Of a stretch of 44,948 nt of DNA, positions 15,770 to 24,552 are shown piece by piece. Source of the stretch: Candidatus Pacearchaeota archaeon UBA284. Its GTDB lineage: Archaea > Nanobdellota > Nanobdellia > Pacearchaeales > UBA284. The notes beneath the pieces are model-generated. The model saw only the letters and a program-made list of their open reading frames with translations. It was not told where the DNA came from and searched no databases. Each line of letters begins with the position of its first letter. The first letter of the stretch is position 1. The stretch spans positions 15,060 through 60,007 of the forward strand of contig DAKN01000102.1 in the NCBI GenBank assembly GCA_002499185.1. The letters run 5' to 3'. The position numbers and the translations under genes are program-made.

Positions 15770-16966
15770 TTATAAAAGATAATATAAAATAACCGGAATT
15801 AACAAACAACCCATTAAATTTATTTTTCTTACACCCAATTCTGAACATAATATACCTATTGCGGTTCCAACCAAAAGAACTAACAATGAGGTAAATCCAG
15901 AAATTAAAATAGATAAACCACAAATAAAGAAAATAATTATTCCACAAAGAAAAGAATAATTTACTCTTGAAATCCATTTTGCAAAATTTTTTGCAAAAAA
16001 TAGAGATAAAAAAACAGAAATTCCTGCAACAAATAAACAAACAGCTAAACAAATAATTAAGTGATTAAAAGAAAAACTCGCAATTAATTTTCCAGTTATT
16101 ACTGCACTACCGGTTCTTGGTTTTTTAATAGTATAAAGTGCAACAAAACTAAGAGCCATCACAATCACATTAACCGCTCCAACTAAAATAAGAAAACCCT
16201 TTTCAGATATTTTACCAAAAGAAGAAGAAATTATTGCAGCTTGACTAGAGCCAACACCGGGTAGAAAAGAAACAAGAGCGCTGGAAAAGATACTTTTCCT
16301 AAGCGCAGAAGATATTTCTTTTCTTGAAATTTCCAAAGAAGAAATTTTTTGTTCAGGAATACTTACTTTTTGAAAAATACTTACAGATAATAAAGATATC
16401 CCAAATAAACCAGTAAATAATGGCACGAGGGGTTCTTTAATAATTGGTGAATTAAGTACAATAAATCCAAAAATTCCGGAAAGAAGAAAGATAAATAGGG
16501 CAAAAATAATTTTTTCTTCATTTAAAATAAGGAAAAAAGAGATTAACAACAAAATAAACGGCATAATCTTAATTAAATAAGGATAACTAATTGGGGTAAT
16601 CCACATTAAAAAAGGGGTTAATGCCAAGGCTATCAAAATTCCAAAAATTCCACCAATCGTTGTTAATTTTACGGCAAGATAAGCATTTCCTTCTAAAAGC
16701 ATACGATGACCTGGCAATACGCTCAAGGCTGTATCTTCATTTGGAGCACCAAGAAAAATACTTGGAATAAAATCAATAAAACTTTGGGCTATAGACATAG
16801 ATACAATAGAAATAACTAAAATAATTGGTGAAAAAATATTTAATAAATAGGTGGAAGCAGAAAAAAGAATAATTGAAACAAGATTTATATGTATACCCGG
16901 TAAGAGCCCACAAATAACACCCAATAAAATACCAATAAAACAAGCAAGAATTATTTCAAGAATCAT
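15770..16966 (-). CDS. TctA-family integral membrane protein
   Basis: 398 residues with about ten hydrophobic segments. Glycine/proline signatures GLLPGIHIN (about 23-31) and FLPGVGSSQAA (about 232-242) occur in two repeated halves, and FLGAPNEDTALSVLPGHRML resembles the conserved TctA region. TctA (DUF112) proteins are the large membrane subunit of tripartite tricarboxylate transporters, but archaea often have lone copies with no binding protein; none is encoded here. Substrate unknown. It starts 10 bp after the OB-fold protein at 16976, suggesting an operon. Confidence 0.8.
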   Translation of the reverse strand: MILEIILACFIGILLGVICGLLPGIHINLVSIILFSASTYLLNIFSPIILVISIVSMSIAQSFIDFIPSIFLGAPNEDTALSVLPGHRMLLEGNAYLAVKLTTIGGIFGILIALALTPFLMWITPISYPYLIKIMPFILLLISFFLILNEEKIIFALFIFLLSGIFGFIVLNSPIIKEPLVPLFTGLFGISLLSVSIFQKVSIPEQKISSLEISRKEISSALRKSIFSSALVSFLPGVGSSQAAIISSSFGKISEKGFLILVGAVNVIVMALSFVALYTIKKPRTGSAVITGKLIASFSFNHLIICLAVCLFVAGISVFLSLFFAKNFAKWISRVNYSFLCGIIIFFICGLSILISGFTSLLVLLVGTAIGILCSELGVRKINLMGCLLIPVILYYLL

Positions 16967-16975
16967 TTTATAACA

Positions 16976-17332
16976 TTAACCGATTTTTATAGATGTGGCG
17001 TCAATAAAATATTTTGAATTATACTCTTTTAAGACCCCAATAATTTCACAATAATCGTTATTTTTTATAAGGGAATTAGAAAAAGAGCCTCTAACTTCAA
17101 AAGAATCATTTAAATCACCAATATCAAAAAGAACATCTCCTGATTCAAAGGATTTAAAATTAAGAACAAATCCCTGAACTTTAACTTCTTTATTTAAATA
17201 ATCTCCAAGTTCTTTTTTTAATAAAGATATAGAAACCCTTTCCGGTTCTGAAAAATTTGAAAGAACCAATAAAAAAAGAAGCCCAATCAAAGTAATCATA
17301 AAAGATAACTTAAAAAGCACCTTATTTTCCAC
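16976..17332 (-). CDS. Membrane-anchored OB-fold protein, GTG start
   Basis: 118 residues. One N-terminal membrane segment (about 8-27) followed by a small beta-rich domain with KEVKVQGFVLNF, DVLFDIGDL, FEVRGSF and DYCEIIGVLKEY, the strand pattern of an OB fold. Start codon is GTG at 17330-17332; a TATA-like AT-rich box near 17350-17362 fits a leaderless transcript starting there. Orientation suggests the OB fold is outside the membrane. Similar in design to the lipoprotein at 39750. Function unknown; linked by a 10-bp gap to the TctA-like protein. Confidence 0.6.
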   Translation of the reverse strand: MENKVLFKLSFMITLIGLLFLLVLSNFSEPERVSISLLKKELGDYLNKEVKVQGFVLNFKSFESGDVLFDIGDLNDSFEVRGSFSNSLIKNNDYCEIIGVLKEYNSKYFIDATSIKIG

Positions 17333-17386
17333 AAATAAGGGTTGTTATAAATATTTTTATATTTATCTAAACCAAATTAATAAAAA

Positions 17387-17623
17387 CTAAGAACTTTGCC
17401 CATCTTCTTTTCTTTTTTCAATTTTTGTACCACATTCTGGGCAAAATTTTTCATCCCCAGTTAATGGGAGCCTGCAATTAGGACAAATTATTGGTTCTTG
17501 CCGTCTTTCAACCACGGGCATATAACCTGATTTTCCACTTATCAGTTTTCCAAAAGCTTCCATAACCTTTGGATCATTCATATAAGGTCTAAGATCTCGA
17601 CAACCACCAGCTGTTATTGGCAT
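17387..17623 (-). CDS. Small zinc-ribbon protein
   Basis: 78 residues. A C-terminal zinc ribbon CPNC (48-51) and CPEC (62-65) is preceded by a 45-residue helical/basic region containing GGCRDLRPYM. A Shine-Dalgarno-like TAGGTG precedes the ATG. Could bind nucleic acid or act as an assembly adaptor; no specific family recognised. Confidence 0.6.
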   Translation of the reverse strand: MPITAGGCRDLRPYMNDPKVMEAFGKLISGKSGYMPVVERRQEPIICPNCRLPLTGDEKFCPECGTKIEKRKEDGQSS

Positions 17624-17802
17624 TTTTTATTCACCTACTTAAATAATCTGCTTTAAGCAACTTGCAACAATATTTAAACTTTTTTATAATAGAAAAATTT
17701 TAAAACATTAATAAAAAAGAAGAAGAACCTTTGTTTCCCCCAAAAGTTCTTTATAAAATAATAAAGGTTTAAGTTTAAATACTTTATCCTTTTGAAAAGA
17801 AT

Positions 17803-18999
17803 ATGAAAGGAAATAATTTTTTTAAGATAAAATTAAAGAATGAATCAACTATTTTATTTGAAAAAAGAAAATCTCCAGTTTCTACCATAATGGTTGGCTT
17901 TAATGTTGGCTCAAGTCATGAAGTTGCAAGAAAAAAAGGAATCGCCCACTTTGTTGAGCATAATTTATTCAAGGGTTCAACTAGTAGAACACAACAAGAA
18001 ATTAGTTCTGGAATAGAAAAAAAAGGAGGAATATTAAATGGATTTACTGCAGATGAAACGACAGCATATTGGGCGAAGATTCCGGCAGAACACACAAGTT
18101 ATGCCTTAGATATTTTATCAGACATGGCATTTAATCCAAAATTTTCGATAGAAGAAATGAGAAAAGAAAGAAAAGTAATTCTCGAAGAGATAAAAATGTA
18201 TCATGACAATCCTCAAATGTTTGTTTTAGATGAATTAAAAAAAAGACTATATTTGGAACCATTTAATATTGGCGGTTTAGGAACAATAAAAACAGTAAAT
18301 AATTTGAGTCATGAAGATATCAAAAACTGGCATTCTCTTTATAACACTAAGAATCTCATAGTGTCTATTGTTGGAAATGTGAATATTAAGGAAATTTTAA
18401 ATTATTTAAATAAAATTAAAACACCAAATATTGCAAAAACAAATGATCCCATCATAAATAAGACATTTTCACAGAAAATATTTTCTAGAAAAGGAATAGA
18501 TCAAGCACATTTATGTTTGGGATTTCATGTTCCAAGCATGGCATCAAAAGAAAAATATGCTATTGATTTGTTTAACACAATTCTTGGAGAGGGTATGAGT
18601 TCTTTATTATTTCAAGAAATAAGGGAAAAAAGAGGGTTAGTTTATAGTATTAAAAGTTTCATTGATTCTGAAAAAAGTTATGGTTATTTAGCAATATATG
18701 CTGGAACAGACAAGAAAAAAATAAAAGAAGTAAAAGAAATTTCCTTAAAAATGATTAAACAAGTTCAAAAAATAAATCATGCAGACTTTGAACAAGCAAA
18801 AGAACAATGCATTGGCTCTTGGGAAGTTGCAAACGAAAGAAGCGATAATGTTGCAAAAAATCTCCTCTTTAATGAAATTGCAAATAAAGCAGAAGATTAT
18901 TATAATTATATTGAAGAAATAAATAAATTAAAAATGAGGGACATTATTAAATTTTCTAATATCTCTAATTATGGAATGACTGCACTTGTACCAAAATGA
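17803..18999 (+). CDS. M16-family zinc peptidase
   Basis: 398 residues, the two-domain half-size form. Inverted zinc motif HFVEH at 49-53 with the third ligand Glu at about 129 (VILEEIKMY). The C-terminal inactive domain has the conserved RGLVYSI near 285, involved in substrate binding. Resembles processing-peptidase-like M16B enzymes, which usually work as dimers or with an inactive partner; none is next to it. TATA-like TTTAAATAC lies at about 17772-17780. Overlaps the next gene by 4 bp (ATGA), so the run M16-ureohydrolase-ThpR is an operon. Confidence 0.9.
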   Translation: MKGNNFFKIKLKNESTILFEKRKSPVSTIMVGFNVGSSHEVARKKGIAHFVEHNLFKGSTSRTQQEISSGIEKKGGILNGFTADETTAYWAKIPAEHTSYALDILSDMAFNPKFSIEEMRKERKVILEEIKMYHDNPQMFVLDELKKRLYLEPFNIGGLGTIKTVNNLSHEDIKNWHSLYNTKNLIVSIVGNVNIKEILNYLNKIKTPNIAKTNDPIINKTFSQKIFSRKGIDQAHLCLGFHVPSMASKEKYAIDLFNTILGEGMSSLLFQEIREKRGLVYSIKSFIDSEKSYGYLAIYAGTDKKKIKEVKEISLKMIKQVQKINHADFEQAKEQCIGSWEVANERSDNVAKNLLFNEIANKAEDYYNYIEEINKLKMRDIIKFSNISNYGMTALVPK

Positions 19000-19829
19000 A
19001 AAAATTAAATAAAATAAATAGGCCCGTACTAGTAAAAGTACCTTTTATTAATGGACTTGGAAAAACAAAAGGTTGTGAAATATCTCCAGATAAGATAGTA
19101 AACACAATTCCAGAAATTTGGTGCAACGAATCATTAAAACCAATAAAAAAAACAGAAGAAATTTTTAACATTAAAAAAATAAATGTTTTCAATGAAAATG
19201 CGAGCAAAAGTATCGAAGCAATATTCAACGAATCCAAGAAAATTTTTTCCGAAAAATCAAAACAAAAAATAATTTTTCTTGGGGGCGACCACAGCATTAG
19301 TTTTCCAATAACTAACGCATTTAACTCTTGTTTTAAAAATTCTGCATTTATTATTTTAGATGCACATGCTGATTGTATGAAACCAATGCAAGAACCAACC
19401 CACGAAGAATGGCTTAGGGCATTAATTGAAAAAACAAAAGTCAATCCAAGGAATATTTTCATAATTGGATTAAGAAATATTTATAAGGATGAGCTCTGTT
19501 TTTTAAAACAAAAAAAAATAAAATATTTTACAACAAAAGATTTTTTTGAAAATAGAAATAAAATAGAAAAAGAATTAAAAAAATTTATGAAAAAATTTAA
19601 AAATATTTATCTAAGCTTGGATATTGATTTAATAGATCCGGTATTTACACCAGGCATAAGTTATGAAGAACCCTGCGGTTTAACATCAAGAGAGGGGTTA
19701 AGTTTATTTCAAAAGATAATTTCTAATAAAAATATTAAGGCTATAGATATAAATGAAGTAAATTCATTTAATGATTCAAAAAATAAAACCACAAAACTTG
19801 CAACTAAATTTTTATGTGAATTAATATAA
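18996..19829 (+). CDS. Arginase/agmatinase-family ureohydrolase
   Basis: 277 residues. Binuclear manganese motifs are present: GGDHS (96-100), DAHAD (122-126) and SLDIDLIDP (207-215). The family hydrolyses arginine, agmatine or related guanidino compounds to urea and an amine; agmatinase for polyamine synthesis is the common archaeal role, but substrate cannot be fixed from motifs. Start overlaps the M16 gene by 4 bp; ThpR begins 5 bp after its stop. Confidence 0.88.
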   Translation: MKKLNKINRPVLVKVPFINGLGKTKGCEISPDKIVNTIPEIWCNESLKPIKKTEEIFNIKKINVFNENASKSIEAIFNESKKIFSEKSKQKIIFLGGDHSISFPITNAFNSCFKNSAFIILDAHADCMKPMQEPTHEEWLRALIEKTKVNPRNIFIIGLRNIYKDELCFLKQKKIKYFTTKDFFENRNKIEKELKKFMKKFKNIYLSLDIDLIDPVFTPGISYEEPCGLTSREGLSLFQKIISNKNIKAIDINEVNSFNDSKNKTTKLATKFLCELI

Positions 19830-19833
19830 TAAA

Positions 19834-20394
19834 ATGAGAGCATTTATTTCAATAGATTTGCCTTATGAAGTTAATAAAGAACTTTCAAATATCCAAGACA
19901 AATTTTCATCTTTAAAAAGTTTAGCTGGAATGACTGTCGTAAAAACAGAAAATGTTCATTTAACACTAAAATTTCTTGGAGAAATTTCAAATTCAGAGAT
20001 AAATAAGCTTTCAAATCTTTTAAAAGAAATAGAATTTGAAAAATTTGAATTAGAATTAGCAGATTTAGATTACTTTCCAACAAAAGAATATCCCCGGGTA
20101 ATCTGGCTTTCACTAAAACCAAAAAAATTTGTAGAAAAACTTTATAATTTAATAGATGAAAAATTAAAAAAAGCAAAAATTTTCTCTAAATCTGGAAAAG
20201 AAGATAAATTTATTCCTCATGTAACTGTAGCAAGAGTAAAATATATTAGAGATAAAAATAAATTTGCAGAAAATTTAAATAAAATAATTATTAAAAAAAA
20301 GAAATTCATAGTTTCTTCTTTTCAACTTAAAAAGAGTATATTAACATCAAAAGGCCCTATTTATGAGACATTACAAGAATTTGAATTAAAATAA
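19834..20394 (+). CDS. thpR: RNA 2',3'-cyclic phosphodiesterase (ThpR/LigT)
   Basis: 186 residues of the 2H phosphoesterase fold. Both catalytic motifs are seen: HLTLKFLG (about 46-53) and HVTVAR (about 129-134). Starts MRAFISIDLP as in most family members. Opens 2',3'-cyclic phosphates on RNA ends and can act in tRNA splicing-related reactions in vitro. Third gene of the M16 operon; convergent with the FAD oxidoreductase. Confidence 0.92.
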   Translation: MRAFISIDLPYEVNKELSNIQDKFSSLKSLAGMTVVKTENVHLTLKFLGEISNSEINKLSNLLKEIEFEKFELELADLDYFPTKEYPRVIWLSLKPKKFVEKLYNLIDEKLKKAKIFSKSGKEDKFIPHVTVARVKYIRDKNKFAENLNKIIIKKKKFIVSSFQLKKSILTSKGPIYETLQEFELK

Positions 20395-20405
20395 AATTAA
20401 TCAAA

Positions 20406-21749
20406 TTATTCTTTTTCTAATATACCTCGCGCTGCAATAATCCCCGTTGCAGCAGCACCGACAATATTTCCCGCAACGCCAGCACCATCTCCTGCAACAT
20501 AAAGGTTTGATAGCTCTGTTTGCAAATTTCTATTTGTCTTAATTTTAGAAGATCTTAATTTTATTTCTGGAGCATAAAGTAAGGTGCTTCCCGAATTTAT
20601 TCCCGGCATTACCTTATCTAACATTACTAACCCTTCTAGAATATTTGTGACAATCCTATGTGGAAAAGCCATTGAAATATCTCCCGGAATAACATCTTTT
20701 AGAGTAGGTTGTATATAACTTTTATTAATTCTTTCCCATGTACTTCTTCTTCCTTTTTGTAAATCAAACAATCTTTGTAATATTGGCTTTCCTCCGCCAA
20801 TAGTATTTGCAAGTTGCGCAATCGATTTTGCATATTGGGTGGTGTTTTCTACAGGCTCTGTTAGTTTTATCTCAGTCACAAAAGCGAAATTACTATTTGC
20901 AGAGTCATGAGTTGAATTGCTGTGACCATTCACACAAACAAACCCCTCATAATCTTCAATAGAAACCTTTCCTTTTGGGCAAGGACAAAACGTCCTCATT
21001 ACATCATCATAGGTGGGTGTATGCATCATAAAAATTGTTTCATACATCTGATCTGAAAATTCCCTCATAACCCCCTCTGGAAATTCCACCCTCACTCCCA
21101 CTTCTACTTTATCAAAACTATACCCTAAATCATATTTTTTAGCAATCTCTTGCATCCATGTCGCATTAAATCTACCAGGAGCCAAAATTATGTTCTTCCC
21201 ATAAATTTTTTCATCGCCACAAATAACCCCCTTGCATTCATTTCCCTCTATAATAATCTCGGTCACAGTCGTTTCCGATTTAATTTCAACGCCTTTTTCA
21301 ATAAGATATTTTTCAAAATTCTTTATAATTAGCGGAAGTTTATCACTGCCGACATGTCTTGTTTTTCTAACAAATAAATGGACACTATTTCTTTTGCACC
21401 TGTCCACGAATTCCTGTACCTTTTTTTTATTTTTTGGATAATAATCTGCGTCAACCCCGAAATCAGTAAAGATTGCATCGACATAATCGAGATATTTCTG
21501 ATATTCTTCAATATTATAAAGGCCTAATATTTTTTCATGACTTAAAACCGGAGTAAAATGCAACTTTCCATCTGAAAATGTTCCGGCTCCACCAATTCCA
21601 CACATAGCCTCTTTTCTTTCTCTTTTTTCAATACTTTTTCCTTTCTCTACTAATAAGATGCGTTTATTAGAATATTTAGATAATTCATAAGCTGCGAATA
21701 AACCTGCGGGACCGCCCCCTACAATAATTAAATCATATAAAATACCCAT
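20406..21749 (-). CDS. FAD-dependent oxidoreductase (COG2509-like)
   Basis: 447 residues. FAD-binding Rossmann motif VGGGPAGLFAAYEL near the start (about 10-23), an acidic end to the second strand (LLVEKG), MCGIGGAGTFSDGKL near 50-63, and a C-terminal FAD motif with LYVAGDGAGVAG. These are features of the 'uncharacterised FAD-dependent dehydrogenase' family. Substrate unknown; often considered geranylgeranyl-reductase-like in fold. Monocistronic by context, with an ATG at 21747-21749. Confidence 0.85.
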   Translation of the reverse strand: MGILYDLIIVGGGPAGLFAAYELSKYSNKRILLVEKGKSIEKRERKEAMCGIGGAGTFSDGKLHFTPVLSHEKILGLYNIEEYQKYLDYVDAIFTDFGVDADYYPKNKKKVQEFVDRCKRNSVHLFVRKTRHVGSDKLPLIIKNFEKYLIEKGVEIKSETTVTEIIIEGNECKGVICGDEKIYGKNIILAPGRFNATWMQEIAKKYDLGYSFDKVEVGVRVEFPEGVMREFSDQMYETIFMMHTPTYDDVMRTFCPCPKGKVSIEDYEGFVCVNGHSNSTHDSANSNFAFVTEIKLTEPVENTTQYAKSIAQLANTIGGGKPILQRLFDLQKGRRSTWERINKSYIQPTLKDVIPGDISMAFPHRIVTNILEGLVMLDKVMPGINSGSTLLYAPEIKLRSSKIKTNRNLQTELSNLYVAGDGAGVAGNIVGAAATGIIAARGILEKE

Positions 21750-21800
21750 GTTAACCTTTTATCAGAATAACCTGCCTTTTTTAAGCATTTTTATCTTTAT

Positions 21801-22430
21801 TTACCTATATTCTTTGTTGATAATATCATGAACATGTTTAGCTTTTTTCTCTCCAAGTTTTTTTATTTTTTTAAAATCTTCTTCTTCAAAATTAAAAATA
21901 TTTCTTATTGTTTTATTCTCCTTTAATAATTGCTTTGCTAAACTGGGACCGATACCAGGAAATGATTCTAAAATGAATTGTTGTTGTTCTTTCATACTTC
22001 TTGCTTTTTTTTTCATTTTGAGAGAAAAAATCTTTTTACCATTTTCATATCTTTTATTTAAAATTTCAAGAAAATCTACCGTTTCTTCAAACCCTGTTGT
22101 AAAAATCAAAGGCGTAGAAAAATCAATAGCAACAGATAAAAGCATACCCTTAATGGCATTAGGGTGAATATTTATTTTTCTTTCATTACAATGTGAATCA
22201 TCTTCAATGATTAAAAATCTTTTTTCAAATTGTTTTAAATTATTTAATTGTTCAATCAATCTTTTATTTATAATCGAAGAAATAAAATCGCTTTTTGTTT
22301 TTCTTTCTATAACAACATCTCCAATAATATAGTCCCCTACAAGGATTTGTTTTATTTCTAAAGATATTTTTCTTTTAATAAGTTCAGATATGACGAGTGA
22401 ATTTTTTTCTCTTTTATCAACTATAATCAT
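21801..22430 (-). CDS. ERCC4-type structure-specific nuclease (Hef/XPF nuclease half)
   Basis: 209 residues. ERCC4 nuclease domain (about 1-130): IIVDKRE, then GDYIIGDVVIERKTKSDF with the catalytic GD...ERK...D signature. C-terminal tandem helix-hairpin-helix (about 145-209): SFPGIGPSLAKQLL and IKKLGEKKAKHV. In euryarchaeal Hef this domain is fused behind a helicase; here the helicase is a separate gene at 22965-24530 on the same strand with about 530 bp between. Expected to cut branched and stalled-fork DNA, probably with PCNA. Confidence 0.9.
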   Translation of the reverse strand: MIIVDKREKNSLVISELIKRKISLEIKQILVGDYIIGDVVIERKTKSDFISSIINKRLIEQLNNLKQFEKRFLIIEDDSHCNERKINIHPNAIKGMLLSVAIDFSTPLIFTTGFEETVDFLEILNKRYENGKKIFSLKMKKKARSMKEQQQFILESFPGIGPSLAKQLLKENKTIRNIFNFEEEDFKKIKKLGEKKAKHVHDIINKEYR

Positions 22431-22469
22431 AAATTATTTAAATAAAAGAATCTTTTAAGCCTTATGTTT

Positions 22470-22489
22470 AAAAACCCGGGTGGGTTTTT
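22470..22489 (+). promoter_or_regulatory. CCC/GGG hairpin in leader of small membrane gene
   Basis: AAAAACCC (22470-22477), loop GGGT, then GGGTTTTT (22482-22489): a perfect 8-bp stem with a 4-nt loop and a run of Ts. It looks like a factor-independent terminator but lies in a divergent promoter region, 20-odd bases before a Shine-Dalgarno AGGAG (22503-22507) and the ATG at 22517. It may be an attenuator or leader element. Confidence 0.4.
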
Positions 22490-22516
22490 GGCATATCAAA
22501 ATAGGAGATTTTTAAT

Positions 22517-22786
22517 ATGCTGATTAAAATTTTAGGATTATTGGATTTAATTGCGGCTTTTTTTCTTTTATTTTTAGCAATAAAAATTCAAATATTACCT
22601 CTCTTTTTAGTAATCCTTGCAGTATTATTACTAATTAAATCAATAATCTTTTTTTCATGGGCTAGTTTGATAGATATTGGAACATCCATAATTTTAGTTT
22701 TAGCAATATTTTTTACAATCCCAATATTTATTTTAATAATTTTTATGATCTTTATTTTTCAAAAAGCAGTTTTTAGCATGATTTAG
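22517..22786 (+). CDS. Very hydrophobic small membrane protein
   Basis: 89 residues, almost wholly hydrophobic with four likely membrane segments and very few charges (a Lys near the start, one Lys and Asp pair in loops). AGGAG at 22503-22507 supports the ATG. No family recognised. It sits on the opposite strand between the two separated halves of Hef. Confidence 0.55.
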   Translation: MLIKILGLLDLIAAFFLLFLAIKIQILPLFLVILAVLLLIKSIIFFSWASLIDIGTSIILVLAIFFTIPIFILIIFMIFIFQKAVFSMI

Positions 22787-22804
22787 TCAAGTAACTTTTA
22801 ATAA

Positions 22805-22969
22805 TTAAATTATGCATTCTTCACAAATTTTTCCACCAGAATAATGGGTTTTTGCCGTTAACACTTTTTTCTTTCCAATATATAATACTTGGGAAAATTT
22901 GCTACCATATCTATAAGCTGTTATTCCCTTACATTTCAATTTCCACGCAAGTAAATAATTCTTTTCAAT
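22805..22969 (-). pseudogene. C-terminal remnant of adenosylcobalamin-type ribonucleotide reductase (nrdJ-like)
   Basis: A 54-codon open stretch on the minus strand, closed upstream by a TAA and lacking a convincing start codon, reads like the tail of a class II ribonucleotide reductase: YLLAWKLKCKGITAYRYGSK, then QVLYIG, ending HYSGGKICEECII-stop. The AW-x-lglKGiTvYR-x-GS...QVL block and a terminal CxxC (CEEC) are hallmarks of that C-terminus. About 50 of the expected 700 or more residues remain. It overlaps the last five bases of the Hef helicase gene in another frame. Best read as a deletion remnant; a detached, translated redox tail is much less likely. Confidence 0.65.
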
Positions 22970-24530
22970 TTATAAAATAACCAAGCCCTTTTCCTTTTAT
23001 AGAATCTTTTTTTTCTTTCTGAAAATCAACATTTATTTTGTTAAGAATTTCATGCATCTTTTTTTCTTTATGATGAGAAGCCCAGAAATATTGTTCATCC
23101 CTTGTTTTTTTAGTAATAAAAATAGCAACTTCTCCCGCTTTTAAACGAGCAGTTCTTCCCGTTCTTTGAATTTTTCTTATAGCGCTTGGAATAGGCTCAT
23201 AAAAAACAACCAAATCGACTTCTGGAATATCTAATCCTTCTTCACCAATACTTGTTGACACAAGGAAATTTATTTTTCCTTGTTTAAAACAATCTATTAT
23301 GCCTTTTTGTTCTTTTTGATTTAATCCCGAACCATTTTTTTTAGCTTGACCAATGAAAACTTCTGCTTCTATTTCCCTATCTTTTAAGAAATCTTTTATT
23401 TTTTTTACAGTATCTCTATATTGGGAAAAGATTATACCCCGTATCGTCTTTTTTTCTTTCATTTTTTGTTCAATAAAAGCAATAAGGGCATTAAATTTGG
23501 GGTGTTCTTTATTTTCTTGAGCAAGTTTTTTTAAAATTATAAAAGAATCTTGAAATTCTCTGCTTCCAACAATTTGTTTTACAGCTTTGCTTTTTCCAAT
23601 ATTTGCTTGCTCAATCATATCTTGCAAATATCTAAGACTTTGTTCAACCCCTTGTGTTTCAACTAATTCTATTGCATGTTGAATTTTTATCGCTTGTGCA
23701 CAAACACTAACTCCCCTTAAAATATTAAAATCCATTTCTCCCCCAGCAAGTTTTATTCTTAACTTTTTTTGCAATTCGAGAAGATTTGTTTTTGTTGCAT
23801 GCATAAAAAGCAATTTCCTATTTTTTAATTCTTCGGCTTTTTTATCATAACTCTTTTTTAAAATATTTACAACAGCAACCAATTCTGGAGAAAGATCAAC
23901 ATAAATTAAGTTGTTTGTTAATTGCTGAAGATATTTTTTAACATCTTCATTATCACGGGTTCTGACTTCAATATTTTCTATACCTAAATTATTACAAATT
24001 TCTTTTATGACGGAACTATCGCTTCCAGGAGAAGCGGTTAAACCAAGGAGCCTTTTTTCTTTATAAGAACTCCCCGGGATATTTTTTAAATATTGCTGTG
24101 CAACATAAGTATAAGAATAATTTTTAAGACACCTATGACACTCATCTTCAATTAATAAAGAAACTTCGTTTAAATCGATTAAATTATTTTTTAAATCATT
24201 TTCAATACACTGCGGAGTTGAAAAGATAAAAAGAGCATTTTTCCAAATTTCTTTTCTTTTTTTTGATTGTATTTTTCCAGTAAATAAATGCATTTTATCT
24301 TTGTAATCTGAAGCATCTAAATTTTTTAAAAAATAATCAAAATGTTGTTCTACAAGTGGTCTTGTTGGAGCAAGAAAAACAATTTTAGAACCAGGAAATT
24401 TTTTTAATCTATCTTGTGCAAGCATCAATGCAATTAATGTTTTTCCCAATCCGGTTGGAAGCACAACAAGAGTATTTCCTTTAGATGCTGTTTCAAAAAT
24501 TTTTTGTTGATATTCTCTTGGTTGCAACAT
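22965..24530 (-). CDS. Hef-type DEAH-family DNA helicase
   Basis: 521 residues. Motif I PTGLGKT (25-31), LAPTRPLVEQH (Ia), DECH (about 129-132), LTASPG (III), then a helical insertion (about 210-330) as in Hef/FANCM, motif V TSIGEEGLDIPEVDLVVFYEP and motif VI QRTGRTAR. Archaeal Hef/FANCM-like helicase that migrates forks and Holliday structures. The C-terminal nuclease domain of classical Hef is absent and encoded separately at 21801-22430. No HhH after the helicase core. Upstream lies the HIT gene. Confidence 0.92.
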   Translation of the reverse strand: MLQPREYQQKIFETASKGNTLVVLPTGLGKTLIALMLAQDRLKKFPGSKIVFLAPTRPLVEQHFDYFLKNLDASDYKDKMHLFTGKIQSKKRKEIWKNALFIFSTPQCIENDLKNNLIDLNEVSLLIEDECHRCLKNYSYTYVAQQYLKNIPGSSYKEKRLLGLTASPGSDSSVIKEICNNLGIENIEVRTRDNEDVKKYLQQLTNNLIYVDLSPELVAVVNILKKSYDKKAEELKNRKLLFMHATKTNLLELQKKLRIKLAGGEMDFNILRGVSVCAQAIKIQHAIELVETQGVEQSLRYLQDMIEQANIGKSKAVKQIVGSREFQDSFIILKKLAQENKEHPKFNALIAFIEQKMKEKKTIRGIIFSQYRDTVKKIKDFLKDREIEAEVFIGQAKKNGSGLNQKEQKGIIDCFKQGKINFLVSTSIGEEGLDIPEVDLVVFYEPIPSAIRKIQRTGRTARLKAGEVAIFITKKTRDEQYFWASHHKEKKMHEILNKINVDFQKEKKDSIKGKGLGYFIN

Positions 24531-24552
24531 AAAGAAGCCAAATGTTGCTTAT

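Noticed and set aside
22805..22990. Programmed frameshift joining the Hef helicase to the RNR-like tail
   Set aside because: The frames overlap by only a few bases with no slippery run, and a helicase-RNR tail fusion makes no functional sense; a remnant is simpler.
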